DNA of 26,455 bases from a virus (IMGVR_UViG_3300020579_000092:1-26455), one strand, 5' to 3'. Shown: positions 6,153 through 12,510, counted from the first letter of the stretch. Notes: generated by a model not told the origin, from the sequence alone. Translations and numbers: made by a program.

Positions 6153-6346
6153 CTTTTCTGCTCAAGTATCGGCTTCCAGTCCGGCCTAGCTTGGTCTGCC
6201 ATGACTTCTTCGTAGAGCTTACTTCCTAACTGGGGTACTGCTAGGTGCCGCCCGCGAACAATGAGACAGCTACATGTGAATACCGAGCCAACACGCTCAT
6301 TCCACTCAACGAACTTTAATTCTTGCCCGCACCAAGCACATTTCAT
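6131..6346 (-). CDS. Small zinc-ribbon-like protein, 71 aa
   Basis: ATG at 6346 shares ATGA with the end of the methyltransferase gene. C3, C6, C25 and C27 (MKCAWCGQEL, TCSCLIVRG) form a plausible four-Cys zinc site. A helical tail follows, ending EQKRLDKAAQ. The gene is last in its string before the promoter gap. Its last 22 bases recur at the end of the 55-aa gene at 4893. Function unknown. Confidence 0.65.
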   Translation of the reverse strand: MKCAWCGQELKFVEWNERVGSVFTCSCLIVRGRHLAVPQLGSKLYEEVMADQARPDWKPILEQKRLDKAAQ

Positions 6347-7032
6347 TTGAGTGCCTCGCCTGAAAAGTCAAGCACTTCTTGAGAGAGTCTTTTGGCTGCG
6401 ATTTCGCAGTATGGCTCGTGAATCTCAATGCCTATTGCTTTGCGGCTTAAGTCCTTCGCCGCTCGCAGCGTTGTACCTGAACCCATGAATGGGTCGAGCA
6501 AAGTTCCCTTAGTTCGCAGGCGTTTGATGATTTTCTTGAACAACCCTAGCGGCTTTGGGCATGGATGGTTCCCAGTGTCGGACTGCTCGCTGATAGGCTG
6601 ACGAAAAACATCACTACAAGAAAACATGCAGCCCCAAACTAGGATTGGCTCCCACTCGTTCCATTGAAAGGGGTTAGCTCTGCCCGTAGCTCCGGGTTTA
6701 TACCAACATGCCGTTGCAACAGGTTCGTACTTTGCCCACAGTGATAGGTTGCCGACGCCGGGGAAAACAATGCGCTTTTCTGGAACGAGACACCACCATG
6801 AGCCAATCCAATCATGGTATTGGCCCGGAGTCATCGCATCGTCGTGAACTCCATAATCTTTCCCGACATTGTAGGGAGGGTCAGTAAGCAATATGTCGGC
6901 GTCAACTTGCAGCAAAATCTCTCTGCAATCGCCTAAAAAGATGGCGCAGGAATTATCTTCGTAGTAAGGCTTTAGACCGAGCGGCGGCAGTGGAAGCGAC
7001 TCGTCCAAGTTACTTGTTCTTATTCGGCTCAT
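6343..7032 (-). CDS. DNA (adenine-N6 or cytosine-N4) methyltransferase, beta class, 229 aa
   Basis: The catalytic motif IV TDPPYNVGK lies at 50-58, and the S-adenosylmethionine-binding motif I DPFMGSGTT lies near the C-terminus at 180-188, followed by GIEI at 201-204. This order (IV before I) and HPCPKP at 156-161 fit the N6/N4 methyltransferase (MTase_N6_N4) family. Length is normal for phage orphan enzymes. DPPY fits N6-adenine methylation best, but N4-cytosine is possible. No cognate restriction enzyme is adjacent, so it probably protects phage DNA or marks it for regulation. ATG at 7032 overlaps the 45-aa gene (ATGA). Confidence 0.93.
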   Translation of the reverse strand: MSRIRTSNLDESLPLPPLGLKPYYEDNSCAIFLGDCREILLQVDADILLTDPPYNVGKDYGVHDDAMTPGQYHDWIGSWWCLVPEKRIVFPGVGNLSLWAKYEPVATACWYKPGATGRANPFQWNEWEPILVWGCMFSCSDVFRQPISEQSDTGNHPCPKPLGLFKKIIKRLRTKGTLLDPFMGSGTTLRAAKDLSRKAIGIEIHEPYCEIAAKRLSQEVLDFSGEALK

Positions 7033-7166
7033 ATGATTCCCACAGCCTCATCGCGCTTACCATCAGGATTCCAAGATGTTCCATATCCACCGAAGCATCC
7101 TGCTACTCGACCGACATGCCTGTTTCTGTGCTGGCCGCAAATACCGCAAAAGTTTTTATTGCTCAT
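7029..7166 (-). CDS. Small CxxC protein, 45 aa
   Basis: Found by direct translation, with GGGGAAGCAGCC before the start. The sequence MSNKNFCGICGQHRNRHVGR then VAGCFGGYGTSWN has C7, C10, H13 and C24, a possible zinc finger, and a Gly-rich rest. It shares four-base overlaps with both neighbours, one of which is the methyltransferase gene. Function unknown. Confidence 0.6.
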   Translation of the reverse strand: MSNKNFCGICGQHRNRHVGRVAGCFGGYGTSWNPDGKRDEAVGII

Positions 7167-7342
7167 GGCTGCTTCCCCATGGCCTTTCGTTTTGCGTTTT
7201 CGTATTCAACTACAATCGCAGCATGAGCGGGATAGGCTCTCGGCGCTAGTTGGCTTACGGCCTTAGACGACGCTTCCAGTAACGGCAGAAGACGACATTT
7301 GAGCACCGCTATTACTTCAATTTGCACCGCTTTTCTCTTCAT
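7163..7342 (-). CDS. Hypothetical helical protein, 59 aa
   Basis: The frame is open from 7462, but the start at 7342 (MKRKAVQIEVIAVLKCRLLP) limits overlap with the 85-aa gene to 26 bases. No clear ribosome binding site is seen, so coupling to the upstream gene is likely. The product is helical and basic, ending VVEYENAKRKAMGKQP. No family is recognised. Confidence 0.5.
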   Translation of the reverse strand: MKRKAVQIEVIAVLKCRLLPLLEASSKAVSQLAPRAYPAHAAIVVEYENAKRKAMGKQP

Positions 7343-7574
7343 GGTACGCCAGCAACGCTTTACTCCATATTTCGTATCCGAGTGAGTTAAGTATCTGCTC
7401 TTTTTCAGCATCCATTTTCCTATCCCTCCAAAGCATTTCGTACTGTTCCCGATGACTATCAATCTCGCAGTCGGGATTCCAGTTGCTCGAATCTGTTTTG
7501 CGGTCGCAAGTGCATTCAGGAAGATGAGTATTCATATAATGGCGGTCAGCATCGGGTTCGTGTAGATGGCTCAT
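7317..7574 (-). CDS. Hypothetical Cys/His-containing protein, 85 aa
   Basis: ATG at 7574 behind GGAGCAGGC, sharing ATGA with the upstream gene. The central stretch HLPECTCDRKTDSSNWNPDC, then EIDSHREQYEMLW, resembles a motif I have seen in actinophage and other phage small proteins (CTC...WNPDC...H). C22, C24 and C36 with a following His could hold zinc. The C-terminal half is helical. Function unknown. Confidence 0.62.
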   Translation of the reverse strand: MSHLHEPDADRHYMNTHLPECTCDRKTDSSNWNPDCEIDSHREQYEMLWRDRKMDAEKEQILNSLGYEIWSKALLAYHEEKSGAN

Positions 7575-7762
7575 GCCTGCTCCGGCATACGCAAATGCCT
7601 ATCGGACACCCACATCTCCACATCTACATCAATTTGCAGAGGCAGGCTGACTTTCGTGAATCTGACTTTGTAGAGTTTTTTGTCGGCCCAATGCGCATCC
7701 ACTACTGTGGCACGCACCAGCACTTCATCTCCGTCGCGCACGAACACGTTAGGTTCGCTCAT
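7571..7762 (-). CDS. Hypothetical small beta-rich protein, 63 aa
   Basis: ATG at 7762 with AGGATTAGCCG upstream. The sequence alternates hydrophobic and charged residues (DGDEVLVRATVVDAHWADKK, then LYKVRFTKVSLPLQIDVDVE), typical of a small SH3- or OB-like barrel. DGDEV resembles DGDKV in the 76-aa protein at 125-355, but overall similarity is weak. Function unknown. Confidence 0.62.
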   Translation of the reverse strand: MSEPNVFVRDGDEVLVRATVVDAHWADKKLYKVRFTKVSLPLQIDVDVEMWVSDRHLRMPEQA

Positions 7763-7765
7763 CGG

Positions 7766-7912
7766 CTAATCCTGGTCATAGGTTGACTGGTTGGAAGTGT
7801 TACCATTGGCAAGCAGCACCTTCTCGGCTTCAAACAAAAGCTGCCACTGTGTATCAGTCAACGGCTTGCTGGACTTGGCTGCTACTACTTGCTTGGCTTG
7901 TTCGTAGGTCAT
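7766..7912 (-). CDS. Hypothetical helical small protein, 48 aa
   Basis: Found by direct translation. A strong ribosome binding site (GGAGGCAACACAC) precedes the ATG at 7912. The product MTYEQAKQVVAAKSSKPLTD, then TQWQLLFEAEKVLLANGN, is a helical pair with a polar tail. Its first half runs inside the 49-aa gene in another frame. No family is recognised. Confidence 0.62.
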   Translation of the reverse strand: MTYEQAKQVVAAKSSKPLTDTQWQLLFEAEKVLLANGNTSNQSTYDQD

Positions 7913-8003
7913 GTGTGTTGCCTCCATGTCCAGAGTATCTACCTAAGCGCTTGAATGGTTCTCTATTTGTTTCGTCATTCATTTCTTCAAACTTGTCTCG
8001 CAC
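7854..8003 (-). CDS. Hypothetical charged small protein, 49 aa
   Basis: Found by direct translation. GTG at 8003 is preceded by the very strong GGGAGGGGGG at good spacing. The product begins RDKFEEMNDETNREPFKRLG and ends in a Ser/Gln-rich tail (SQASSSSQVQQAVD) encoded where it overlaps the next gene by 59 bases. The N-terminal part looks genuine; the tail could be an overlap by-product. Function unknown. Confidence 0.5.
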   Translation of the reverse strand: MRDKFEEMNDETNREPFKRLGRYSGHGGNTHDLRTSQASSSSQVQQAVD

Positions 8004-8025
8004 AGCCAAATCCCCCCTCCCTTGT

Positions 8026-8229
8026 CTAAGCCCTCGCAGCCATTAAAAGTCTCTCACCCGCGCTCAGGTTTGCATTCATATGAAGTTTCCATCTAGGAAT
8101 ATGGCTTTGGCTCCAAGGTATCGGAATCAGCTTATTTGTAAGCAGCGTACATGGCTCGCCAATCTTCGCTCCGCAAGAGTCACAAGGAAATTTTCCTAAT
8201 TCATTTTTATATTTGGGCTTAAACTTCAT
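8026..8229 (-). CDS. Phage zinc-finger DNA-binding-type protein, 67 aa
   Basis: The start at 8229 follows GGAAGGGGCAAGAA. The motif PCDSCGAKIGEPCTLL (C16, C19, C27) followed by SHIPRWKLH (H43) matches the small CxxC-GxPC...HxxR zinc-binding domain found in many phage proteins, alone or fused to other domains. It probably binds nucleic acid, but partner and site are unknown. It shares a four-base overlap with the 142-aa zinc protein upstream, so the two may act together. Confidence 0.75.
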   Translation of the reverse strand: MKFKPKYKNELGKFPCDSCGAKIGEPCTLLTNKLIPIPWSQSHIPRWKLHMNANLSAGERLLMAARA

Positions 8230-8654
8230 TTCTTGCCCCTTCCGCTGCGCTTGGGACCAGCTACCATGCCAGCAGTGCAAGTGGCGCATGTTTTTTTAGC
8301 GTTCTTTTTCCAGAGTAATTCAACTCCGCATTTTGAGCAGTTGTAGAATTTAGGTGCGCTGCGCTTGGGAGTGGGGCGCGGCTTGGTCTCGAAAACCGAG
8401 CACTTACAATGGTCAAAATCTTTGTTGCACTTTCCGCAAAGCAAAGGCGCGCGCAGCAACTTCTCTGCCAGCAAGTCTTCTCTCACTTTGCGAATTTCAT
8501 CCATTATCGCGGCAGCTCTTATGACGCGTTCTTTCTGGATAGCCTCGGTGCGCTCTACGGCCCATTTGTTGCCTTGCTCCAGCGTGGCGAGAATGGAGTT
8601 CATCCCTGCTGTGAGGGCGTCAAGTTTCGCATTCATCGCGTCGAGTGTAATCAT
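8226..8654 (-). CDS. Coiled-coil protein with two C-terminal zinc sites, 142 aa
   Basis: The start at 8654 is picked for GAGGATTCT before it. Residues 1-68 are helical with coiled-coil spacing (MITLDAMNAKLDALTAGMNS...IRKVREDLLAEKLL). Two Cys clusters follow: C73, C76, C83, C85 (LLCGKCNKDFDHCKC) and C106, C109, C123, C126 (YNCSKCG...KTCATC). The end is basic (PKRSGRGKK). An oligomeric nucleic-acid-binding protein fits this layout. I recognise no named family. Confidence 0.65.
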   Translation of the reverse strand: MITLDAMNAKLDALTAGMNSILATLEQGNKWAVERTEAIQKERVIRAAAIMDEIRKVREDLLAEKLLRAPLLCGKCNKDFDHCKCSVFETKPRPTPKRSAPKFYNCSKCGVELLWKKNAKKTCATCTAGMVAGPKRSGRGKK

Positions 8655-8800
8655 AGAATCCTCAGCCACCATGCCAGCCCGTAGCCAAGCGCAGCGCCAG
8701 CGAGCAAGCTGCCCACAAACCAAGCTAGCCCAGGCCAATACCAGCCAGCAGTCTCCAGCTTCGCTTTGCGGTAGCCCAATTTCTCAAGTAGTGCGCTCAT
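8651..8800 (-). CDS. Small membrane protein, 49 aa
   Basis: ATG at 8800 behind CAGGAGCAATGCGAC. After a basic amphipathic start (MSALLEKLGYRKAKLETAGW) comes one long hydrophobic segment (YWPGLAWFVGSLLAGAALGY) ending WWLRIL. The GxxxG-like small residues would favour helix packing. Its place between early genes argues against a late holin, but membrane-active roles such as exclusion or lysis timing remain open. Confidence 0.6.
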   Translation of the reverse strand: MSALLEKLGYRKAKLETAGWYWPGLAWFVGSLLAGAALGYGLAWWLRIL

Positions 8801-8817
8801 GTCGCATTGCTCCTGTC

Positions 8818-9141
8818 TCAGTTCAGCATGAAATCTACGTCCCCCTCTTCCGCCTGCTCCTGCTTCCATGCCAGCACATCGAACTCTTTCATGGCCTGTA
8901 CTATCGCATGGCCTACTAGCGTAGGATTCTCGCCTAGCGTGTGCATGTAGGCTTCCCGCCAGACATGGAACTCGGTGTAAGTCGTTTCGTCTACGTTGAT
9001 TACCACTCTATGTCGCTTCTCTTTGTTCTCGATGCGCTTGCGAGCTTCACGCCGGGGGAGCTTAAAGAGCACAGGCTCATCGTCATTCAAGTTCTCCAAG
9101 AGCCAACTCCATCGTGCTTTGACTTCCGCCCACTTAGGCAT
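8818..9141 (-). CDS. Hypothetical protein, 107 aa
   Basis: ATG at 9141, GGAAGGCTTCCA upstream. The protein is mixed alpha/beta: a Trp-rich helix (MPKWAEVKARWSWLLENLND), a basic segment (KLPRREARKRIENKEKRHRV), a strand (VVINVDETTYTEFHVW) and a helical C-terminus. The strand-plus-helices pattern loosely recalls ribbon-helix-helix proteins, but no clear match is made. It overlaps the upstream gene by eight bases. Confidence 0.62.
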   Translation of the reverse strand: MPKWAEVKARWSWLLENLNDDEPVLFKLPRREARKRIENKEKRHRVVINVDETTYTEFHVWREAYMHTLGENPTLVGHAIVQAMKEFDVLAWKQEQAEEGDVDFMLN

Positions 9142-9400
9142 TGGAAGCCTTCCTGAAATGGCTATTCCTGAGCCTTTCGTCGCGTGTTTGGCAGGCTTTC
9201 AGGTGCTCGGCGCGTAAAGGGAGCCTGATTTCCTCTTTAAGTGCCCATACAATCTGGCAGCATTTAAGATAACTATCCGCTAAGTCCCATTCATGCTTAC
9301 GGATAGCGGATTTACGCCAGTTCCAAAGGTGGTGGCCTACGCGGATAAGCACCATTTCATGCTTGGCGGTCGCTCGGCTGTCCATCCGCTTGTCACGCAT
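9134..9400 (-). CDS. Hypothetical basic helical protein, 88 aa
   Basis: The start at 9400, behind GGAGCGCGGCA, is preferred to 9508, which would lie deep inside the annealing-protein gene. The sequence is basic and helical (HHLWNWRKSAIRKHEWDLAD, SYLKCCQIVWALKEEIRLPL). It overlaps the end of the annealing-protein gene by eight bases, so a recombination-linked accessory role is possible, but nothing in the sequence shows it. Confidence 0.6.
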   Translation of the reverse strand: MRDKRMDSRATAKHEMVLIRVGHHLWNWRKSAIRKHEWDLADSYLKCCQIVWALKEEIRLPLRAEHLKACQTRDERLRNSHFRKASNA

Positions 9401-10391
9401 TGCCGCGCTCCGTGGAATGCACTGGACCTTTCGGCCAAATATCTGGCGGGACAGAGGCTTCCGTTGCCTCAGGGAGCTTCTCCTCAGCCTTTGGATTTGT
9501 CCCGCCATTCACGGATGCTTGTAGAAGTACCTCTTCCGGCGATATACCAGCCTCCAGGAGCGATAATTGCTCCTCGGTGGGCAGTTTGCCTTGGGAAAGC
9601 GCTTTGAAGGCTAGAATCCGCTCATCTATGGCATTAACCTTGGCCTCAGAGAGCTTGGCCTGTTCACTCGGCTCATAGGGCTCGACCATGAACTCCTCTT
9701 GGACGTACAGGCCATCGGTAGCCGGGTAAGCCGCCCTAATTCCTTGTGCTTTGGCGCACTTGCCCAACATCAATCGGGGCATTTGCCTGACGAGCGGCGC
9801 ATTGTCGATGTTCGGGTAGATTTCCTCCCAGAATACTTGCCCCACGGTCGGCTCTGGGTCGCCGCGCTTTTTAACTTCTACTTCGGCCCACTCAGGCACC
9901 TTGATCTTGTGCTTGCCCTTTGTCACCCACTGAGCATCACCGCGTTCATCCTTACCCCAATATCCTTCGACCCATTCGGCTTCTATCATCGGGCCATAGC
10001 TGACCTTGCCAATGGAACCGAAAGTCTTTTTGTGGTCACGCGCCGCGATATGGAGCAAGCCATTGATGCCCACGATGGGAATCCACTTGTAGCCTTTGAC
10101 CCATTTCTTGGTTATCGGGTCTTTCTTGTCGAGTTGCCGATCGGCTCGCTTCACGAACCAAATCTGTCCACGGAACGGGTCCAGCTTGTAGCGCCGTGCG
10201 ACACCCAGGCAGAACGTCAATTCCTCATTGCTCGCACCCTTGGCGATGTGATTCCGCACCAGCTCGACTTCCGCCTCGCTCAACTCCCAAGGCTTCTTGG
10301 TCGGAGCAGGTACATGGATAATGGCAGGCGCTTTAGGCTTGCGCTCTTTTTTGGCCTTCGTCTCAGGCGGTGTAGCTGTTTGGTCGGGCAT
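9393..10391 (-). CDS. bet: Bet/RecT-family single-strand annealing protein, 332 aa
   Basis: The product matches the phage Bet/RecT family. After a Lys/Pro-rich N-terminus (1-34), residues 58-82 hold LTFCLGVARRYKLDPFRGQI. Residues 99-117 read KGYKWIPIVGINGLLHIAAR, and further on come LVRQMPRLMLGKCAKAQGIR and LYVQEEF. These are family hallmarks. The protein pairs complementary single strands in phage recombination. The C-terminal 80 residues are acidic and low in complexity, usual for a partner-binding tail. No 5'-3' exonuclease gene is recognised beside it, although exonuclease partners normally are adjacent. ATG at 10391 overlaps the upstream stop (TAATG). Confidence 0.92.
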   Translation of the reverse strand: MPDQTATPPETKAKKERKPKAPAIIHVPAPTKKPWELSEAEVELVRNHIAKGASNEELTFCLGVARRYKLDPFRGQIWFVKRADRQLDKKDPITKKWVKGYKWIPIVGINGLLHIAARDHKKTFGSIGKVSYGPMIEAEWVEGYWGKDERGDAQWVTKGKHKIKVPEWAEVEVKKRGDPEPTVGQVFWEEIYPNIDNAPLVRQMPRLMLGKCAKAQGIRAAYPATDGLYVQEEFMVEPYEPSEQAKLSEAKVNAIDERILAFKALSQGKLPTEEQLSLLEAGISPEEVLLQASVNGGTNPKAEEKLPEATEASVPPDIWPKGPVHSTERGNA

Positions 10392-10648
10392 TAGTTCGGC
10401 TCCTTCATGTGCGGTGCAAGAAGCGCGGTCGCCAAGTCAATAGCATCAGCCAAGCGTTGCTGTTCAGCAGCAAAGGAGCGGAGCGTACCAAGGCGGATGT
10501 CGCGCTCCATAAAACTTTCTTCCTCCAGCGGTTCAGGCTCCCGATAGTGACAATCGCAACCGCAGACTTCATTGCCTGAGCAGCGGCAGCAATCGGAATC
10601 GTTCTCGCCTGTGCTGTGAGACAATTCGTCCTGATAAGAAATGCTCAT
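10391..10648 (-). CDS. Cys-cluster small protein, 85 aa
   Basis: The start at 10648 follows AGGAAAGGAAAAGCCG. Residues 20-34 are DCCRCSGNEVCGCDCH, with six Cys and a His, enough for one or two metal ions. An acidic stretch (REPEPLEEESF) and a helix (LRSFAAEQQRLADAIDLATA) follow. The gene ends in a TAATG overlap with the annealing-protein start, so the two are probably translationally coupled. Function unknown. Confidence 0.65.
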   Translation of the reverse strand: MSISYQDELSHSTGENDSDCCRCSGNEVCGCDCHYREPEPLEEESFMERDIRLGTLRSFAAEQQRLADAIDLATALLAPHMKEPN

Positions 10649-10923
10649 CGGCTTTTCCTTTCCTCTAAATGCCGTTTGAACGCCTGTAACCCGCTCCACA
10701 GCATCGGTGCTGGCTGGTCTACTGGTGCTGGAAAAGCAGCATAGTCCAGCTTCGCTCCGCACAAGCAGTCCAGCGTCTCTACCCGTGTTTCGCCCGAGTT
10801 GTTGCCGCTGACATGCACGCAGCGGAACGGAGCATGGATAAAGCCTGAAACGCCGTGGGCAAGGTCAGGCCCGCGCCAAGGAGCAAAGGATTTGATTTCA
10901 GCGAGTAAATCTTCGTAAGTCAT
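10645..10923 (-). CDS. Hypothetical protein with CxC motif, 92 aa
   Basis: ATG at 10923 behind AGAAAGGCCGAACA. N-terminal helix MTYEDLLAEIKSFAPW, then a strand-rich centre with C35 and the pair C53-x-C55 (VETLDCLCGAKLDYA), and a basic helical tail (QAFKRHLEERKSR). The three Cys and nearby His could bind metal. It has four-base overlaps with both neighbours. No family is recognised. Confidence 0.65.
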   Translation of the reverse strand: MTYEDLLAEIKSFAPWRGPDLAHGVSGFIHAPFRCVHVSGNNSGETRVETLDCLCGAKLDYAAFPAPVDQPAPMLWSGLQAFKRHLEERKSR

Positions 10924-11096
10924 TGTTCGGCCTTTCTGATAGCCCGCAGTAGTTCCCCGTATTCGTCGGTCATTGGATTGACAAGATGTTTTACTGCTTT
11001 CGCTGCGGCGAGCAAGGCGCGATTGGATTCACGCAATTTGTCGCGTTCATCAAGAATCTTCAGCATCGTATCTTCTCGAATCGGCATAGTGTTCAT
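10920..11096 (-). CDS. Hypothetical helical small protein, 58 aa
   Basis: Found by direct translation. GGGAGCAACATCC precedes the ATG at 11096. The product MNTMPIREDTMLKILDERDK, LRESNRALLAAAKAVKHLVN, then PMTDEYGELLRAIRKAEQ is nearly all helix with coiled-coil spacing. ATGA is shared with the next gene. No family is recognised. Confidence 0.65.
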   Translation of the reverse strand: MNTMPIREDTMLKILDERDKLRESNRALLAAAKAVKHLVNPMTDEYGELLRAIRKAEQ

Positions 11097-11153
11097 GGAT
11101 GTTGCTCCCTTCTAGGCTTCATCGGCCAGCGCTTGTTCTAGCCGCGCATTCCT

Positions 11154-11360
11154 TCATGGCAACTCGTTTGCGGCTTCTCTAATGGCTTGCTCTCCGCCAT
11201 TAGCAATAAAGACCTCGAAGGCTTTGGCGATGATGTCGGCTTGCGCCTTGTAAGGCGTATACGGGCATGGGCAAAGCACAAAAACGCCCTTGTCCAGTAC
11301 TCGCACGGCGTATTCCTTAGCTTTTCGTGGGTATTCAGCAACCTTGATTTCGATTTCCAT
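11154..11360 (-). CDS. Hypothetical small protein, 68 aa
   Basis: The start at 11360 has the near-perfect GGAGGAGAAGAA ahead of it. The product begins with strands (MEIEIKVAEYPRKAKEYAVR, VLDKGVFVLCPCPYTPYKAQ) and ends with a helix (IANGGEQAIREAANELP). C-x-C sits mid-protein. It follows the ribbon-helix-helix gene by 14 bases and is the second gene from the outer leftward promoter. Function unknown. Confidence 0.65.
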   Translation of the reverse strand: MEIEIKVAEYPRKAKEYAVRVLDKGVFVLCPCPYTPYKAQADIIAKAFEVFIANGGEQAIREAANELP

Positions 11361-11374
11361 TTCTTCTCCTCCAT

Positions 11375-11548
11375 TCACCCTTGAGAGTCTGGCTTCGGAT
11401 GAGCCTGCGACTGGAAGTACAAGTCCAGCGCGTAATTCAGCAGCCAGCTAATCGTGTGCCCGTTAGCCTTGGCGATGCGCCGCAATTCCTTGTAGCGCTT
11501 CTTGGTGACTCTGACTGGTACTGTCTCGCTCATGCGGTGGTCGCTCAT
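11375..11548 (-). CDS. Ribbon-helix-helix (Arc/CopG-like) DNA-binding protein, about 52-57 aa
   Basis: The core ETVPVRVTKKRYKELRRIAK then NGHTISWLLNYALDLYF has the strand-helix-helix pattern of Arc/CopG repressors: a short strand (VPVRV) for the DNA groove, then two helices. Starts at 11548 or 11533 are possible (GTG at 11557 too); none has a good ribosome binding site, and 11548 lies only nine bases after the -10 box. It is the first gene of the leftward block, directly behind a promoter whose -35 box sits in an inverted repeat, so self-regulation is likely but inferred. Confidence 0.75.
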   Translation of the reverse strand: MSDHRMSETVPVRVTKKRYKELRRIAKANGHTISWLLNYALDLYFQSQAHPKPDSQG

Positions 11549-11557
11549 GGTGAACAC

Positions 11558-11595
11558 AATGTAGCATGTTGCCTACTTTTGTGTCAAGCACAAAA
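11558..11595 (-). promoter_or_regulatory. Leftward promoter with inverted repeat over the -35 box
   Basis: On the minus strand: TTGACA (11582-11587), an 18-bp spacer and TACATT (11558-11563). A perfect inverted repeat TTTTGTG-N5-CACAAAA (11577-11595) is centred on the -35 box, and the spacer holds an imperfect repeat (GTAGGCA...TGCTAC). A dimeric repressor bound there would block polymerase. The ribbon-helix-helix protein encoded just downstream is the obvious candidate. Confidence 0.68.
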
Positions 11596-11754
11596 TGAAA
11601 CTATTTTTAGGGCTGTTGAAAACAAGGGCAAGAGACACGGCTGCAATTCTTCCACCCAGAGGGGTTTCCCTGCTTTTGACTCTCTCTTAGCCGCGTGCAG
11701 CGCAAGTTACAAAGTCGGCCTGCGGCAGCAATGATTTAGAGTCTGGTCAGGCAA

Positions 11755-11883
11755 TCACGTTTCCCTATATTTGGCTCCGCACGCCAGAACTGCACACTTC
11801 GGGCACCTGCCGTTAAAGCGCCGTCCACCGGATTCGATTGTGGCTTTTCTTCTCGCGGAGTGGAGAATACGTCGCACTCGCAC
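11755..11883 (-). CDS. Possible small Cys-motif protein, 42 aa
   Basis: A GTG-started frame gives a basic peptide ending GGRRFNGRCPKCAVLACGAK then YRET. The CPKC...C pattern and basic body look like the many small zinc proteins of this genome, but there is no good ribosome binding site. A 63-codon frame on the same strand and an 80-codon frame on the other strand cover the same bases, so coding is doubtful. Confidence 0.3.
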   Translation of the reverse strand: MRVRRILHSARRKATIESGGRRFNGRCPKCAVLACGAKYRET

Positions 11884-12302
11884 CCCAGCGTGGAATCAGG
11901 GATGGAGCCGACTAACTGAAATTGCACCCTCGATTGGAGCAGGAGTCGAGGCCGTGAACCTGCCTGATAGGTTGTGGGGAAGTGAAGCAGAAACCCTCCC
12001 TATAAGGGTTTAAGGCGAGGTGTATAGGGCACCCCGCCCTAAAAGTTCGGCTCGAAGTGTGCGAATTACATGCCCACCGCAGCCGCGCGTACCAGCAATC
12101 TAGCCCGATCCGAGGAGAAACGCAAGCAGAAAGAATTTAGGCCCTAGCCCCTCCGTCTCTAAAAACAAAAGCAGAAAGGGCCAGCTCTAACGCGGCTGAC
12201 CCGTAGGCGTGACTAGCGCCGGCGCAACACGCGAGCGGAGGGCTGGACTAGGACTGATTCAGCAAAGCATATTCAGTCCTAAGCAGATATTTTGTTTTCT
12301 TC

Positions 12303-12332
12303 TTGACCAGCGCACAGCAAAAGGACTAAGCT
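12303..12332 (+). promoter_or_regulatory. Weak possible rightward promoter
   Basis: TTGACC (12303-12308), an 18-bp gap and TAAGCT (12327-12332), then seven bases to the GTG start of the first rightward gene. The -10 match is poor. It is listed because the position is right for the start of the rightward block and the spacing to the start codon resembles two other sites. Confidence 0.3.
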
Positions 12333-12339
12333 AGGAAGC

Positions 12340-12510
12340 GTGAGCGAGAATGCGCAAATCTGGCTAAAGATACTAGCTGAAGCTGACTGCGGAGCCTATG
12401 ACTTTGGACAGATTGACGATTCTCTGCTAGACAGCCTAAAACCCACTGAAAGCCTAGAGCTTACTAAACAAGACAAACAATGGCTCAAAGAGCTACGGAT
12501 AGCGCCATGA
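12340..12510 (+). CDS. Hypothetical acidic helical protein, 56 aa, first rightward gene
   Basis: Found by direct translation. The GTG at 12340 follows AGGAAGC. The product SENAQIWLKILAEADCGAYD, FGQIDDSLLDSLKPTESLEL, then KQDKQWLKELRIAP is acidic and helical. Its TGA overlaps the next ATG. Its final LRIAP-stop junction resembles the LRAAP-stop junction of the following gene at DNA level (17 of 20 bases). Function unknown; its position suggests a regulator or adaptor for the late block. Confidence 0.6.
   Translation: MSENAQIWLKILAEADCGAYDFGQIDDSLLDSLKPTESLELTKQDKQWLKELRIAP

Larger units (their letters stand above)
11596..12339. other. Divergence region with dense inverted repeats; candidate non-coding RNA, switch or origin
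   Basis: No convincing gene fills this 744-bp gap between the leftward and rightward blocks; I see nothing in 11,596-11,754. From 11,928 on, inverted repeats follow closely: CCTCGA/TCGAGG (11928-11951), AACCT/AGGTT (11957-11973), AAACCCT/AGGGTTT (11991-12011) and GGCG-x-GGTG/CACC-x-CGCC (12014-12038). A stem of AGCC(C)CTCCG with CGGAGGGCT (12146-12155/12236-12244) encloses GGG-x-CAGC/GCTG-x-CCC (12178-12202) and GGCG/CGCC (12206-12220). Last is TAGGACTGA/TCAGTCCTA (12249-12281), followed by T-rich sequence. Folding is inferred by eye, not computed. Confidence 0.55.

Noticed and set aside
9699-10394. A 231-codon plus-strand frame
   Set aside because: It runs opposite the annealing-protein gene, whose motifs are certain; it shows no motif of its own and is a GC-driven shadow.
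11771-12013. An 80-codon plus-strand frame in the divergence region
   Set aside because: No ribosome site or recognisable pattern, and it overlaps several of the inverted repeats; considered non-coding.
11928-12045. Possible tRNA or tmRNA
   Set aside because: No acceptor stem with a T-arm GGTTCGAATCC-like motif and anticodon arm could be fitted on either strand.
12070-12147. A 25-codon ATG frame
   Set aside because: Too short and without a ribosome site; it lies in the structured region and could at most be a leader peptide.
12249-12281. Resemblance to the P7/S element of group I introns
   Set aside because: The pairing has a 15-base loop with no room for the expected P3 and P8 elements, and no other core segment is present.
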